NCBI GenBank assembly: GCA_030762935.1
Contig: CM060886.1
Coordinates: 36,875,509-36,939,508, forward strand
Direction of reading: 5' to 3'
Origin: Hymenopus coronatus
Lineage: Eukaryota > Arthropoda > Insecta > Mantodea > Hymenopodidae
DNA: 64,000 nucleotides
The translations under genes and the position numbers were made by a program. The notes beneath the pieces are model-generated. The model was not told the origin of the DNA and ran no database searches. It worked only from the letters and a program-made list of their open reading frames with translations. Positions 10,990-21,979 of the stretch are shown one piece after another (within the stretch, counting starts at the first letter, position 1; every line of letters starts with the position of its first letter).

Positions 10990-11612
10990 TGAGAAAATCG
11001 CCTTACCCACAATTACCCTTTACATGGAATATTTTACGAAAATGTTCAATTCTTTTAAAAATTACACTAACGATTTTGATTAAAATGCCACATGTTTATA
11101 ATATTTTCATTAAAAACGGAACTTATATCTTGAATTTTTTGGGAATGGCTTCTGAAGACCTCTTCATTCTGGATGACTTCAGTATAACTTTTGTATAAGT
11201 GGTAAGCTGTAAGAGATATATGAAAATCACTCCACAAAAAATGTAGATCTCGTTAAAACACACAATTTAGGTTATAAACATTTTTGTAGAGTTGATAGTT
11301 TTTCTAGATATTCTGGGTTATTGGTATTTGTTGTTAAGATACTTAAACTTTACTGAAACGGGAAGTCATCCCTAGCAAGCAAATAGAACTGAATTTCAAT
11401 TGTTTCACATAGCGACTGGCTTTTAAAAGTTTTGGCTATCGCTTTAAAGTGCACTCTTTTGTTTTTCTTCTACTTACAAAGAAGTAAGCAATAAGACCAA
11501 TTCGGATAATTTTTATTTTGGTTAGCATGATTTAGATAAAACAATCTTTTGTAAGAAAAGTTTGTTTTTGGAGCAGCTAGTATAAGTCTTGTGAATGGAA
11601 CACATCACATTC
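10990..11612 (+). repeat. R870 copy 8b, head-truncated, inverted against 8a
   Basis: Starts at GAGAAAATCGCCTTACCC (the GAAAATCCCCC region) and continues to the tail GTGAATGGAACACATCACATT. Together with 8a it forms an inverted pair missing both heads, with only about 10 bp between the arms. The ~120-bp arms on each side of 10985 are complementary. Confidence 0.87.
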
Positions 11613-11673
11613 TTTAAATTTATCTACCACGTACCTGGATTACCTAGAAAAATTACATCTTGAAAAAAATAAA

Positions 11674-11950
11674 TGACGTGTTATTTAAGGACGCTCTTTA
11701 ACTACTGTGGTTCTCAGAGTTCCATTCTATATTGGGTGTGAAAGACCGCTTAATTTTGCTCAGAGGCCTCTCTTTCAGGCTTGCCGTGTCTACGACACGG
11801 GACCAACGGCTTTACTTCCCTTCCGAAGAAAGCCATGCTAAGGATTTTTACACCCGAAAAATTCCATCGCCCTCCGCCGGGTTTGAACCCGCGACCTTGG
11901 GTATATGAAGTTAGTATGGTAACAATTACACAACGGAGGGCGATTGACGT
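11674..11950 (-). mobile_element. tRNA-derived SINE (family SINE-B) with possible 6-bp target duplication
   Basis: On minus the insert starts AATCGCCCTCCGTTGTG and carries a B box (GGGTTCAAACCC, near 11880-11893), followed by a unique body (GGAATTTTTCGGGTGTAAAA) and a 3' part ending AGTTAAAGAGCGTCC. TGACGT occurs at both borders (11674-11679 and 11945-11950) as a possible target duplication. A related copy lies at 29049-29318 on plus, and a short piece at 26310-26370. Confidence 0.75.
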
Positions 11951-11955
11951 CTTGA

Positions 11956-12578
11956 GGTGTATGCGTGTGTTTGTATTGTCTATTCATTCTTAAGTTGATC
12001 CGCGCCAAAATAGATTCATGTGGTAGTGCATCGTGGTACAATAGAGTAGCAGCACGCATAGAGTTTAATCCCTTGCTAATAATCTTAATTATAGAACACA
12101 TTTATTCTTAAATTACATAATATTCTATATAAATAGCTAGGAGTTAAATTGATGCCGATTTTTGCCATTAAACAGAGCTAGAAGCTCCATCCTGCTATTC
12201 GCATGAGTCACCTGATTTCCGGAATATTGTTTACACGGTAACGGTTGCTAGTTGCTGCTGTTTAGAATCATTGAGGGCGGTCGCCGTGAGTTTCCTCTTA
12301 CATCTTTGTCGAGTTACATAACGAAAAGTGCTGGTAAACCGTTGACTACTTGTGGAAAACCTATAGTGTTGAATGTTCGTCGTAAGTTTTGTGGAAAATA
12401 TCCAGCACTTCTCGTGAAAGAAGTGGTGAAATTAACACCTGAGTTCACCAGTGTTTCGTCTACAAATACGATATAAACGGTGCTCATAATGAAAAAATGA
12501 TAGCCTGTGAAATACCGATGCAAGAATGTGACGATTTTGTGAAGAATGCAATTCGCGTAATAGTGAACAATTTCTTTT
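11956..12578. other. Unassigned sequence with a short open frame
   Basis: Holds the 74-codon plus frame described separately at 12252-12476. The remainder shows no repeat similarity that I can recognise within this window. Confidence 0.4.
12252..12476 (+). pseudogene. Possible N-terminal fragment of a transposase-like ORF
   Basis: A 74-codon frame with the pattern GKPLTTCGKPIVLNVRRKF...VKEVVKLT...VSSTNTI. A basic helix followed by 'V..L....G.S..TV'-like spacing resembles the N-terminal helix-turn-helix of insect transposon ORFs, but the catalytic part is absent and the frame ends before R870 copy 9. It could also be chance coding. No neighbours support a gene. Confidence 0.25.
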
Positions 12579-13351
12579 TTAAAAATCTGATGTGTACCAT
12601 TCACATGACTTTCTCTACATCTCTGTAACAAATTATTGTTAAAAAGCTTATGCTTCTATTTACTTCATGCTAATCAGAAAACATTAGTAGAAATAGTCTT
12701 ATTGCATGCTCCCTTGTAAGTAGAAGAAGTTTTTCAAAGCAGAAACCCAAAACAAGGAATATCTCAAAAACGATCAACTCCACGAAAAAAAAAAAATATA
12801 TATATAAAATAAATTCTGTGTTTTAATATGCTCTACATTCTTTGAGTTGTAAGTTTTGGTCCATCTCTTACGGTTTAGCAGTTATGCAAAATTCCGTAAA
12901 ATCCATCCAGAATAAAGTAGTCTTTAGAGGCTATTCCCAGAAAATTCAAGCTATACATTATATTTGTCAGGTAAACATTTTAATATACGACATTTTAATC
13001 AAAATCGTTTGAGCTATTTTTGAGAAAATCAAAATTTTCGAAAAAAGTTCGATGTAAAGGGTAGTTGGGGGTGGGGGATTTTCTTGAAAATCTTCATGTC
13101 GCATCCTTGGAAGACATCTAAGTTAATTACCAACTTTTGTATTTAACGATTTTTTCGTTTTTGAGCTATGCTGTCCACAGACACACACACACACACGCAC
13201 ACACACGGACCTTTTTCCAGAAATGTTTTTTTTTAGATTCAGGGGGACCTAAAACATGTATTTCCGGTAAAATCTCGGTATCGACTTTTTGGGTGCATTA
13301 CAATACCTTCTCTATACACTATGCACATAGTACATACAGAGAAAGTAAAAT
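12579..13351 (-). repeat. R870 copy 9 with internal deletion
   Basis: Perfect tail start and intact head hairpin (ACACTATGCACATAGTACA). About 120 bp are missing at 12729, where GTAGAAG joins directly to AAGTTTTTCAAAGC. A (CA)n tract lies near 13183-13207. Confidence 0.9.
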
Positions 13352-14498
13352 TAGCCGTCAAGAGTTAATAAAGTGCTACATGTAGGGAAATTATGTTTTG
13401 GGAGATAGATAGTTGTGACCGTTATTAATAACCTGGTAATCACCCTGGAGCTGGAAAGCAACAGCACAAACAGCTCAAACGAAGATTCTGATCTGGAGGG
13501 AATAGAGCCGCTTCCAGATTACGAATAAATGTAGGTTATCGCATTCAAGCTATTTATTTTTTCGCTCGTGTTTTTTTTTAGAGTTCATTATTACATGTGT
13601 GCATATTTGTTTTGTTATGACTAACAATATTATCACCATGAGATCTAACAGTAAGTTTAGTCACCCAACGTTTATGTTTCAGAATAAGGGCTCTGTTCTT
13701 TTTACATTACAATACTCACATGACGCTTGTGCACGCCGCGTGGTTGTGAAAGTATGACAGCATTTCTGATGCGAATGGCGGAAGACTACTTTATAAAAGT
13801 GCACAAATCGCCTGGGTTTTGTCTTGATGAGAATCAACTTAAGGCTGAATAGATAATAGTTGTATTGTGTGTGTATGTCCTTCTCTATTCATATATTTCT
13901 AGCATCTTCTCCAGGAAATTTACAGCCACCCTGGAGAGTTCAATACATGAATTTGAGGGAATTTCTCGGCAAATATTTCTTTCAGCCCTTCCTGTATATG
14001 GGTTTATTGCATAGAGATTATTTTTTAGATCTCAGAGCTAATTCACTTACAGTAAAATAAGGTCTAGTAGGGGCTATAATCCTTTACTAATTACACTAAC
14101 TTCATTTTTTTTTTCTAAATGAATTTTAATGACTCCTCAGTTGTGAGCGCTGAAGCGAAGCTTGGTTGAAAATTTTAAACTGAGTTTACATCGGATCAGC
14201 TGTTCAAAAATTGATGTAAGCCTTTGCTGTATTTCTTTGAATTTGATTATTTAAAGAATACAGGTCCTCTTATTTTATACATGCATTTTTCTCACACTAA
14301 TGTTAGTGCCATTAAAGGTAATTTCATGTGTAAAGTCTGTTTTTTCTGAATTCCATTACTTGTTATTTTGCGACGATTTATAGTCATATAAACGCAACCT
14401 TGTTTTGTCAGAGAAGCATATTAAGCGTGGATAAAATACTCTATATCCTTTCGTAAGATCCAGTTGGGAATTCACCTCGAATTCTGTGATTTAACACA
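13352..14498. other. Unassigned sequence, about 1.15 kb
   Basis: Contains the small acidic reading frame at 13409-13528 and otherwise no recognised element. A plus frame at 13860-14060 has no motif I recognise. Base composition is less AT-biased than R870. Confidence 0.35.
13409..13528 (+). other. Short acidic open frame ending ...EPLPDYE
   Basis: A 39-codon stretch after a stop, encoding an acidic Ser/Asn/Glu/Asp-rich end (ELESNSTNSSNEDSDLEG then IEPLPDYE and TAA). It looks like a protein C-terminus (host last exon or transposon ORF). No start codon or identifiable splice partner is established, so it is only a candidate. Confidence 0.25.
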
Positions 14499-14597
14499 TT
14501 AAAAATCTGATGTATTCCATTCACATGACTTTCTCTATATTTCTGTAACAAATTGTTCTATTTAGTTCATCTAATCGAGAAAAAATTAGCAGAAATA
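14499..14597 (-). repeat. R870 copy 10, tail part (split by an LTR)
   Basis: Carries AAAAATCTGATGTATTCCATT to AGCAGAAATA, where the 1040-bp insertion begins. It continues at 15638. Confidence 0.93.
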
Positions 14598-15637
14598 TGC
14601 AGCGGTGATTTCGATGCGTTGTTTGTGATGCACGTTATGTGCCATATGCGGGAGTATTTAAGTTTGTTGATTTTACGCCTCCCTTTGGGTGCTTGTGTGC
14701 ATCGTAACTAAGTGTCACTTCCAATCAACTCCACTACCCTCACGTACCTGGTACTGAAGCTCTTCTGGAATGAGTTGCCACGGCGTTGCTCAGTCCACGA
14801 ACATTGACTCTCCCAGGCGTGGATTTTGCTAGTGGGAGGAGTTGTAGGATTGATCTTGTAATTGTTAAGAAAACACTTGTAACCTTTTACTGCTGTTTAT
14901 TCTAAAGGAGTTTTGAAGACAAGCACCTAGTTATTCACTTTTATACTGCTGACTGATGCTCTTTAACACTTACTCACAAGTACTTTCAATTACACTGTTT
15001 TAGTTGAGTACATGGCACAATTCACTTTCACGTAATCACGAGCCGACTGTTAAATAGGTGAGCGACGTTACTTTACTTCACATACAGTTTCTTATTATAA
15101 TAAACTTACTTCGCGGACAGTGTTTTATTACTTCGCGAACTTCTTAATTAACGACTTTGCCTCACATACGGGCGAATTCTTAACATACCACGACGTTGCC
15201 TCTCTCACGGGTGAATTCTTAGCGTAACGACCTCGATGTGCCAAACCTTACTTCTTATATACAAAAAACGGAGTCATGGTGGCTTCTTTCTGATTGGTTG
15301 GAAGGTCCGCCAAAATGACACCATCGTTACCCGAAAACCATTGCAAATCTCCCAGAATGCGTCATAATAATCACGTGATACCACGAATATAAAAAAGAAG
15401 TCCCCTTGTGGGCTTTAAACGGTGATTTCCCCTTATACCAAACTCGAAAGCAAAAGAAGCAACTTCTCACCCCTCTATCCAGTCTGGCGTCATGATTCTG
15501 AGAAACTTTTAAGTAAACAACTGGCTTCTTGTTTCCTATGCATACAACTTATTAAATATTAACTTTCTTTACATATATTTTTAGATAGTTAATATAAATG
15601 ATTGTTATTAATACTATGAGTCTAATTAACGGTCTCA
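14598..15637 (+). mobile_element. Solo LTR with 4-bp target duplication (AATA)
   Basis: The insert begins TGCAGCGGTG and ends CGGTCTCA, giving canonical TG...CA termini. It interrupts R870 copy 10 exactly: the pre-insertion sequence AGAAATAGTC is present as AGA-AATA | insert | AATA-GTC, so AATA is duplicated at 14594-14597 and 15638-15641. Length (1040 bp), TG/CA ends and 4-bp duplication fit an LTR retrotransposon solo LTR. ATATAAAAAAG near 15388 may be its promoter TATA, which would put transcription on plus, so the strand is inferred. No internal coding region is present, as expected after LTR-LTR recombination. The superfamily cannot be assigned without its internal region. Confidence 0.8.
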
Positions 15638-16419
15638 AATAGTCTTATTACTTGCTTCCTTGTTAGTAGAAGCGAAATAAAGGGCTACCATAAGTTAAAG
15701 TGATAGTCAAAAACTACTTGCCATGTGACTGAAGTTCCTTTGTTTGTGTGGACAGGATGACAAATTCCTGTATGAGAAATGTATGTTTTTCAAAGCTGCA
15801 ACCAAAAACAAGGAATGTGTCTAAAACGACCAACTCCTAGAAAAGAATTCATATAACTTAAGTTGTGTGTTTTAACGTGCTTTACATTTTTTGTGTGGTA
15901 AGTTGTTGTCCATCGGTTAGGGTTTAGCAGTTATGCAAAATTCGTAAAATTCATCCAGAATAAAGTAGTTTTCAGAGGCTATTCCCAGAAAATTCAAGAT
16001 ATGCATTTTACTTGTCCGATAAATATCTTTAATATATGATCTTTTAATCAACATCATTACAAACATTTTTTAGACGATCAAAAGTTTGGAAAAAATTTCC
16101 ATGTAAAGGGTAGTTAGGGGTGGGTTTTTTCCTCAAAATCTTCGTGTCGCATCTCTGGAAGATACTAAACTTAAATATCAAGTTAGGTATTTTACCGACT
16201 TTTCGTTTTTGAGTTATCGTGTTCCCAGACACACGGACACACGGACACACACACACACGTACACACACACACACGGACGTTCTTCTGAAAGTACTTTTTT
16301 TGGATTCAGGGGAGCCAAAAACATATATTTCCAGTAAAATCTCGGTATTGAATTTTTGGATGGAGTGCAATACCTTCTCTATACACAATGTACATAGTAC
16401 GTGTAGAGAAAGTAAAATT
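15638..16419 (-). repeat. R870 copy 10, remainder
   Basis: Resumes at AATAGTCTTATTACTTGC and ends in the head hairpin ACACAATGTACATAGTACG plus GTAGAGAAAG. Joined with 14499-14597 it totals about 880 bp, the size of a full unit. Confidence 0.93.
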
Positions 16420-16608
16420 AGCGCAAATATATTCATGGACAGTAGTTTATCTAAACGATAATTGAGAAACCTATTTAACTAAAAACAAAGTGTTTTTAAT
16501 ATATTTGGCATAATTATAAATTATTAATGGACCCATTTTTGGGAATTTTTGAAATTTGTGAATATTTTCGAGAATTATCATTATTTTTGCTGTAAATTAT
16601 GAATATGT

Positions 16609-17285
16609 ATTACTTTCTCTACACATAATATATACGCTATGTACATAGTGCACGAGATTTCACCGGAAATACATGTTTTGGGACCATCTGAATCCCTCCT
16701 CCACCCCAAAGAAGCATATTTAGAAAAATGTCCGTGTATTTGTGTGTATGGGCAGCATAGTTGAAAAGCGATAACTCCTTTAAATGCCAAACTTGATATT
16801 TAAGTTCAGTATCTTCCAAAGATGCGATACGAAGATTTTAAAGAAAATTCCCCCTACCCCAACTACACTTCACATGAAAAAAAAAATCGAAAATGTTATT
16901 TCCTTAAAATGGCACTATGGATTTCGATTTAAATCTCTTGTTTTTAAAATATATATATATTGCATTTTTTGGGAAGAGACTCTGAAGACCTCTTTATTCT
17001 GGATGAATTTTTCTGAATTTTACATAATTGGTAAACCGTAAGAAATAGACAAAAACTTACCACATCAAAAATGTAGATCTCATTAAGATGCATCATTTCT
17101 GTCATATACATTTTTGGTGGAATTAACTGTTATTGAGATATTCCTTGTTATTGGTTTCAGTTTTAAAATACTTGAAATTTTTCTCACAATAGAACTTGTC
17201 AATCCTGGCTATCCAAAGAAACTTATTTCAATCCCATAGCAAGCTAATTTTAAAACATTTGACTGTCGATTTAGCCTACTGCATT

Positions 17286-17321
<36 letters not shown>

Positions 17322-17379
17322 CATGAAGTAGATAGAAGCATAAGCTTATTAACAATAAGCAGTACAAATCAGATTTTTA
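16609..17379 (+). repeat. R870 copy 11 with (CT)n replacement near the tail
   Basis: The head hairpin is altered by a partial duplication (CATAATATATACGCTATGTA). At 17290-17319 a (CT)n run replaces the CTTCTACTTACAAGGAAGC region. The tail is shortened to CAGTACAAATCAGATTTTT. Confidence 0.85.
17289..17319. repeat. (CT)n microsatellite
   Basis: About 15 CT units inside R870 copy 11. Confidence 0.9.
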
Positions 17380-17919
17380 TTATTTTGCATATAAAATGCG
17401 CAATTATTTAAAATTACAAAAATAAGAGTTTAATATTGATGTATTCATACCATTAAGCTAAAAGTTGTGAAAAAGTTTTCAGACTTTCATCGAAAAAGTA
17501 AGCAGTTACAATACTTACTGGCACACATTAGGTGCTGGTCAAGAAAAATTATGTTTTAACACTAAAAAAAGTACTGCATACATTCTCGGGTTTCGTTTTT
17601 GTTTTATCCTGAATTACCTTGGTGTTAAGCACGTGCTTATTATCATGCAATTGTATGAGTGATAAAGTGAAGAATTTGCAGGGATATTATAGTTAATTTG
17701 GTCTTAGTTCGAGTAACAGCGTTGGCCACAGTGTGGAGGAAAAATACTGTAGAGAAGGTGCAATCCTATGGTAAACAAGTGAGTTATTTTTTAATTAAAA
17801 GGCCCGTATATGACCCGAGTTAAAGAGAGTTATAGAAATGAAACAAAAAGTTATCTTTATTTTCCGTTACCTTGATAAAGGAAAAAAATTAATCAGAAAT
17901 AATCACAAATTAAGCAACA
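17380..17919. other. Unassigned AT-rich spacer
   Basis: No open frame of note, no tRNA-like boxes, and no similarity to other parts of the window. Confidence 0.4.
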
Positions 17920-18006
17920 CAGATTCTGAGGTGTTCCATTCGTACGGTTTTCTCTAACTTTTCAGACAATTATTCTTACAAAGTCTTGTTCTTTTATGTA
18001 AGATTA
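17920..18006 (-). repeat. R870 copy 12, tail part (split by a SINE)
   Basis: Degraded tail (TTCTGAGGTGTTCCATTCG) ending with the TAAGATTA target site. Confidence 0.8.
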
Positions 18007-18547
18007 AACCGATCCAGGTGGCTCAGCGGTTTTGTCTGTAACTGGCATTCGGGACGTCCGGGTTCGCTCTCCGACAACCGCGCACTCTGGCCCTGGGTTT
18101 TTCCGTGGTTATTCTTGAGCCGCTTAGGCGATTGCTGGAGTGTAGTATATCTACCAAGGTTCCTTTCCTTTTCATTCTTCATTTCATTTCCCTTCTTCAT
18201 CTTTCAGGTTGGCGGTAGTGTGGCCTAGGGCTTTGCAGGTATATGTGCTTGCTCCGAGTAAAACTCTCTTCCATCTGGTTGAGGCTAGGTGCCGTTGCAG
18301 AGGCCACCTTCCGGCCTCCCGGCGCCTGTATAGCCTCCGTGGGGTGTCAAGGCTGCCATCTAGTAACACTGTTAGGGACTTCCGTGCGTCTCTGCGCTTA
18401 GCTTCGTCATTTCCTGTGTGTTGGCCTGGCCTGTGGTTTCTCTTCCTTACATCCCTTCCCCGGAGACGGGGTGGTAAGCCGCAATAGATCAATACTTGGT
18501 CGCAGTTGCTGAGGTGTCCTTCACTGTTAACATCTTCACACCTTCTA
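18007..18547 (+). mobile_element. tRNA-derived SINE-like insertion (family SINE-A) with 8-bp target duplication
   Basis: Begins AACCGATCCAGGTGGCTCAG, with an A-box-like GTGGCTCAGCGG and a B box GGGTTCGCTCTC near 18059. A body with CCCTGGGTTTTTCCGTGG follows, then a GC-rich 3' half. It is flanked by TAAGATTA at 17999-18006 and 18548-18555 and sits inside R870 copy 12. GC content is clearly higher than in the surroundings. At 541 bp it is long for a simple SINE, so the 3' half may be a second module. Open frames on both strands here (e.g. 18184-18492) are incidental. Confidence 0.78.
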
Positions 18548-18698
18548 TAAGATTACATTAACGGAAATAGTCTTATTGCTTATTTCCTTGTAAGTATAAG
18601 CGAAATAATGGAATGCACTAGGCTAAAGCGACTGTCAAATCTTTCAAAAGCTGTTTGCTAAATGATTACTTTGAAATGTTCTGTTTGGTTGGTAAGTA
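18548..18698 (-). repeat. R870 copy 12, remainder, truncated
   Basis: Resumes with ACGGAAATAGTCTTATTGC and stops near TGTTTGGTTGGTAAG, where copy 13 begins in the same orientation. Confidence 0.85.
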
Positions 18699-18701
18699 TT
18701 G

Positions 18702-19570
18702 TAAAAATCTGATGTGTTCCATTCACAAGACTTTCTCTACCTCTCTGCAACAAATTATTATTGTTAAAAGTGTATACTTCTATTTACTTCATGCTAATCG
18801 AGAAAAAAAATTAGCACAGTCTTATTACTTACTTCCCCAGAAGGGAAATAAGGGAGTACTATAGGCTAAACTAATAATCAAAAGCTGGTTGCTATGTGAT
18901 TGAAGTTTCTTTGTTTGTATGGACAGGAGTTGAAAAATTCCAGTATGAGAAAAGTATGCTTTTCATAGCTGAAAACAAAAACAGGATATGTCAAATACGA
19001 TGAACTCCACAAAAAAATGTATATAAGATAAATTGTGCGTTTTTAGGTGCTCTATGTTTTTTGTGTTGTAAGTTTTTCTCCATCGCTTACGGTTTAGCAG
19101 TTATGCAAAAATCCATAAAATTCATCCAGAATAAAGTAGCCTTCAGAGGCTATTGCCAGAAAATTCAAAATATACATTTTATTTGTCGTGTAAATATCTT
19201 TAATATACGAAATTTTAATCAAAATCGTTAGAGCCATTTTTGAGAAAATCAAAATTTTCGAAAAAAGTTCCATGTAAAGGGTAGTTGGAGTGGGGGGATT
19301 TTTCTCAAAATCTTCGTTTCGCATCCCTGGAAGATACTAAACTTAAATACCAAGTTTGGTATTTTACCGACTTTTCGTTTTTGAGTTATCGTGTTCATAG
19401 ACACACGGACACACGGACACACACGCGGACCTTTTTCCGAAAATGCTTTTTTTAGATAAAGGGGACCCTAAAACATATATTTCCGGTGAAATCTCGGTAT
19501 CGAATTTTTTGGTGGAGTGCAATACCTTCTCTATACACTATGTACATAGTGCGTATAGAGAAAGTAAAAA
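18702..19570 (-). repeat. R870 copy 13, full length
   Basis: Complete from AAAATCTGATGTGTTCC to GTAGAGAAAGTAAAAATT-type head (here TATAGAGAAAGTAAAAATT). The (CA)n segment reads ACACACGGACACACGGACAC near 19402-19425. It is a good reference copy. Confidence 0.95.
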
Positions 19571-20045
19571 TTAAACCAATAACAAGGAATACACACACAC
19601 ACAAAAACACACACACATTGTGGATATAAATTGTGTTTTAGCGATATCTGTATTTCTTGTGTGTAGTAAATTTTGTGTATCCCTTTCGTTTTACCAGTTA
19701 TGCAAAGGTCAACCAGAATGAAGGGAGCTTTAGAGGCTAATCCCAGAAAATTCAAGATATAGATTGCTTTTACATAAGTATTTTTAATGTACAGTATATT
19801 AATAAAAATCGTTAGCCACTTTTGATAAAATAAAAAAAGGCATGTTTTGGGAGATTTTCTTAAAAATCGTCGTTTGAAATCAAAGGATCATCCTGAGTTA
19901 AACATACTTTTTTTATTTGTCCGGACTTTCATGAACCTTTTTAAAAAATGTTTTTCTTTGGATTCAGGGACCTCAAAGCATGTATTTCCAATGAAATCTC
20001 GGTATCCTCTACCAACTAGTATATTGTAGGGATAGAAAAAGTGAA
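19571..20045 (-). repeat. R870 copy 14, tail-truncated and diverged
   Basis: Starts at AAACCAATAACAAGGAATA directly after the head of copy 13, so the first ~230 bp of the unit are absent. An ectopic (CA)n lies at 19591-19616. The head hairpin has been lost (CTACCAACTAGTATATTG). Confidence 0.8.
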
Positions 20046-20595
20046 AACAATAGTTCGAATATCGTAATTCAGTTGTTTGTTACTAATGCACCATGGGCAG
20101 GAAAAATAATCGTAAGAACGCAATATAGTTCTCAGGTAGAATATCATCATATGTTTGCTGTTAAAAAAAAACAACTAAGTAACATAATAGCAACAGTTGT
20201 CGAAGTTCTGGAGAAAATTCTTAACATGTTCCAGTATAAACAAGTTTGGCTACAAAACTTGAAGCTATAACACTTTTAAAACTGAAACCACACTGCGACG
20301 GTAAGTGCAGTCATATGATGATACGAGAGGTTAAATGTCTGTAATTGGATTCTGGGAGTGTTAATGATGTGTAATTGATCCGGACTTAACACTCTTTATC
20401 GATGACGCATGGTTTCATTTAAATGGCTGTTATACCGCAGAAAAACACCTAGTGCAATACAGAAATACGACAATTTTAACATCAAATAATGGTGAAAGAT
20501 AAGGTTTTACATGGGGATTTTGAAGTCACTGGAGTTTTTGCTCACAACTATGTAAGCAAAAACTGTCCTTACGCTTCTAACTATTTAATACCCAT
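20046..20595. other. Unassigned sequence containing a transposase-like patch
   Basis: The 20370-20500 patch is described separately. The rest, including a plus frame at 20073-20270, is not recognised. Confidence 0.35.
20365..20500 (+). pseudogene. Transposase fragment (first catalytic block)
   Basis: The plus translation includes LTLFIDDAWFHLNGCY then YRNTT. This matches the first-Asp block of Tc1/mariner-type transposases common in insects (F.DEAWFHL.G). No helix-turn-helix or later catalytic blocks are nearby, so this is an isolated remnant. It is distinct from the Tc1-like pseudogene at 8.3-9.4 kb. Confidence 0.5.
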
Positions 20596-21312
20596 TAGTT
20601 TCTCTACACGTACCATGTACATAGTGTATCGAGAAGGTATTGTATTGCACCCAAAAATTCGATACTGAGATTTCACCGGAAATACATTTTTGAGAGCCCA
20701 GACTCTAAAGAAGCATTTTTAGAAAAAGATCCGCATGTGTCTGTGTGTGGGGGAGGGGAAGCATAGCTCAAAAACGAAAAGTCTGTTAAAAACCAAACTC
20801 GATATTTTAAGTTCAGTGTCTCCAAAGGATGCGACACGAAGATTTTCAAGAACATCTCCCCAACCCAGCAACTCTTTACATGGAAAATAGCCTCTAAAGA
20901 CCTCTTTATTCTGGGCAATTTTTTGTTTTGAATTTTGAATAACTAGTAAGAGATAGTCCGAATCTTACTACACAAAAAGTGTAGATCTCCTTAAAACACA
21001 CAATTTATGTCCTAAGTATACATATTTTTTTCGTTGAGTTGGCCGTTTTGGAGATATGCCTTGTTATTGGTTGCAGTTTTAAAATACTTTTAACTTTTCT
21101 CAAATGGGAACATGTCAACTTCTGACCACGGTCGGTTTAGCCTAGCGTATTCTTTTATTTTCCTTCTACTTATAAGGCACTAAGTAACCGTTTCTGCAAG
21201 AGTCTATCTGGATTAGCATGGACTGGATAAAAGAATAAGCTTATTAACAATAATTTGTTACAGGGATGTAGAGAAAGTCATGTGAATGGAATGCATCACA
21301 TTTTTTTTTTTT
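20596..21312 (+). repeat. R870 copy 15 with internal deletion
   Basis: Good head hairpin (ACGTACCATGTACATAGTG). About 150 bp are missing at 20888, where TTTACATGGAAA joins ATAGCCTCTAAAG, losing the AAATTTTCGAAAATTTT palindrome. The tail is intact and followed by T15. Confidence 0.9.
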
Positions 21313-21437
21313 TTAATTAGCATCTTCCCAGCAATATGTTGATAACGCGAACGCGATTCATACATGAACGCATACGCGGAACTTCTCTTACAGAAAGTCA
21401 TCAGGCAGCTTAGTTCCCGGCTTAGTTCCTATATAAC

Positions 21438-21597
21438 AGTTTTACTTTCTCTACATAGTACATGTAGTGAATGGAACACATAAAGTTTCTGGATACAGGG
21501 GGATTCTAAAAGTGCACTTTCAGTGAAATCTTGCTATCGAATTTTTGGGTGGAGTGCAATGCCTTCTCTACCTATGTACACAAGGCACAGAAAGAAA
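21438..21597 (-). repeat. R870 copy 16, head-end deletion derivative
   Basis: TTTACTTTCTCTACAT is fused to GTGAATGGAACACAT (head and tail fragments joined), followed by GGATACAGGGGGATTC and the TTTCAGTGAAATC block. It is a heavily deleted unit. Confidence 0.7.
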
Positions 21598-21979
21598 CCG
21601 GCACTGTCTTGTTCCGTACACCGCATTCCTTACCGTTTGTAGGGTACTTTATTACGTCATGTTTTTATTTTATTGGCTGATACTGTCACCTTGCAGGTGA
21701 ATGTTCTATATCGAACCAATAGAGCGTACCTATGCTGGGTTTGTCAACTCATTTGCTAATAGGATAGCCACCTCCCTCAACTGGAAGTGAGGTTAGGTAA
21801 CGTGGACTACAACAGTAAGCTACAAGCCCTCCTCCTTCCCCAATTAGAGTGACGGAGCGGCCAGCGGGTATCAGAAGACACGCCCTATAAATTCCCTACA
21901 GACAATCAGAAATTCGATATCTAATACTATTTGTGCTTTGTGTACTATGTACTATATAGAGAAAGTAAAAAGAATGTCC
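21598..21979. other. Unassigned sequence
   Basis: GC-moderate, no open frame and no repeat recognised, except for a degraded R870 head remnant (TACTATATAGAGAAAGTAAAA) at 21945-21971. Confidence 0.4.

Noticed and set aside
14598..15637. Host promoter or gene in the GC-shifted block
   Set aside because: Exact borders, TG...CA ends and an AATA duplication inside an R870 unit explain the block as a solo LTR.
18184..18492. Overlapping ~100-codon frames on both strands
   Set aside because: They lie within the GC-rich half of a SINE-like insertion bounded by target duplications, with no protein motif.
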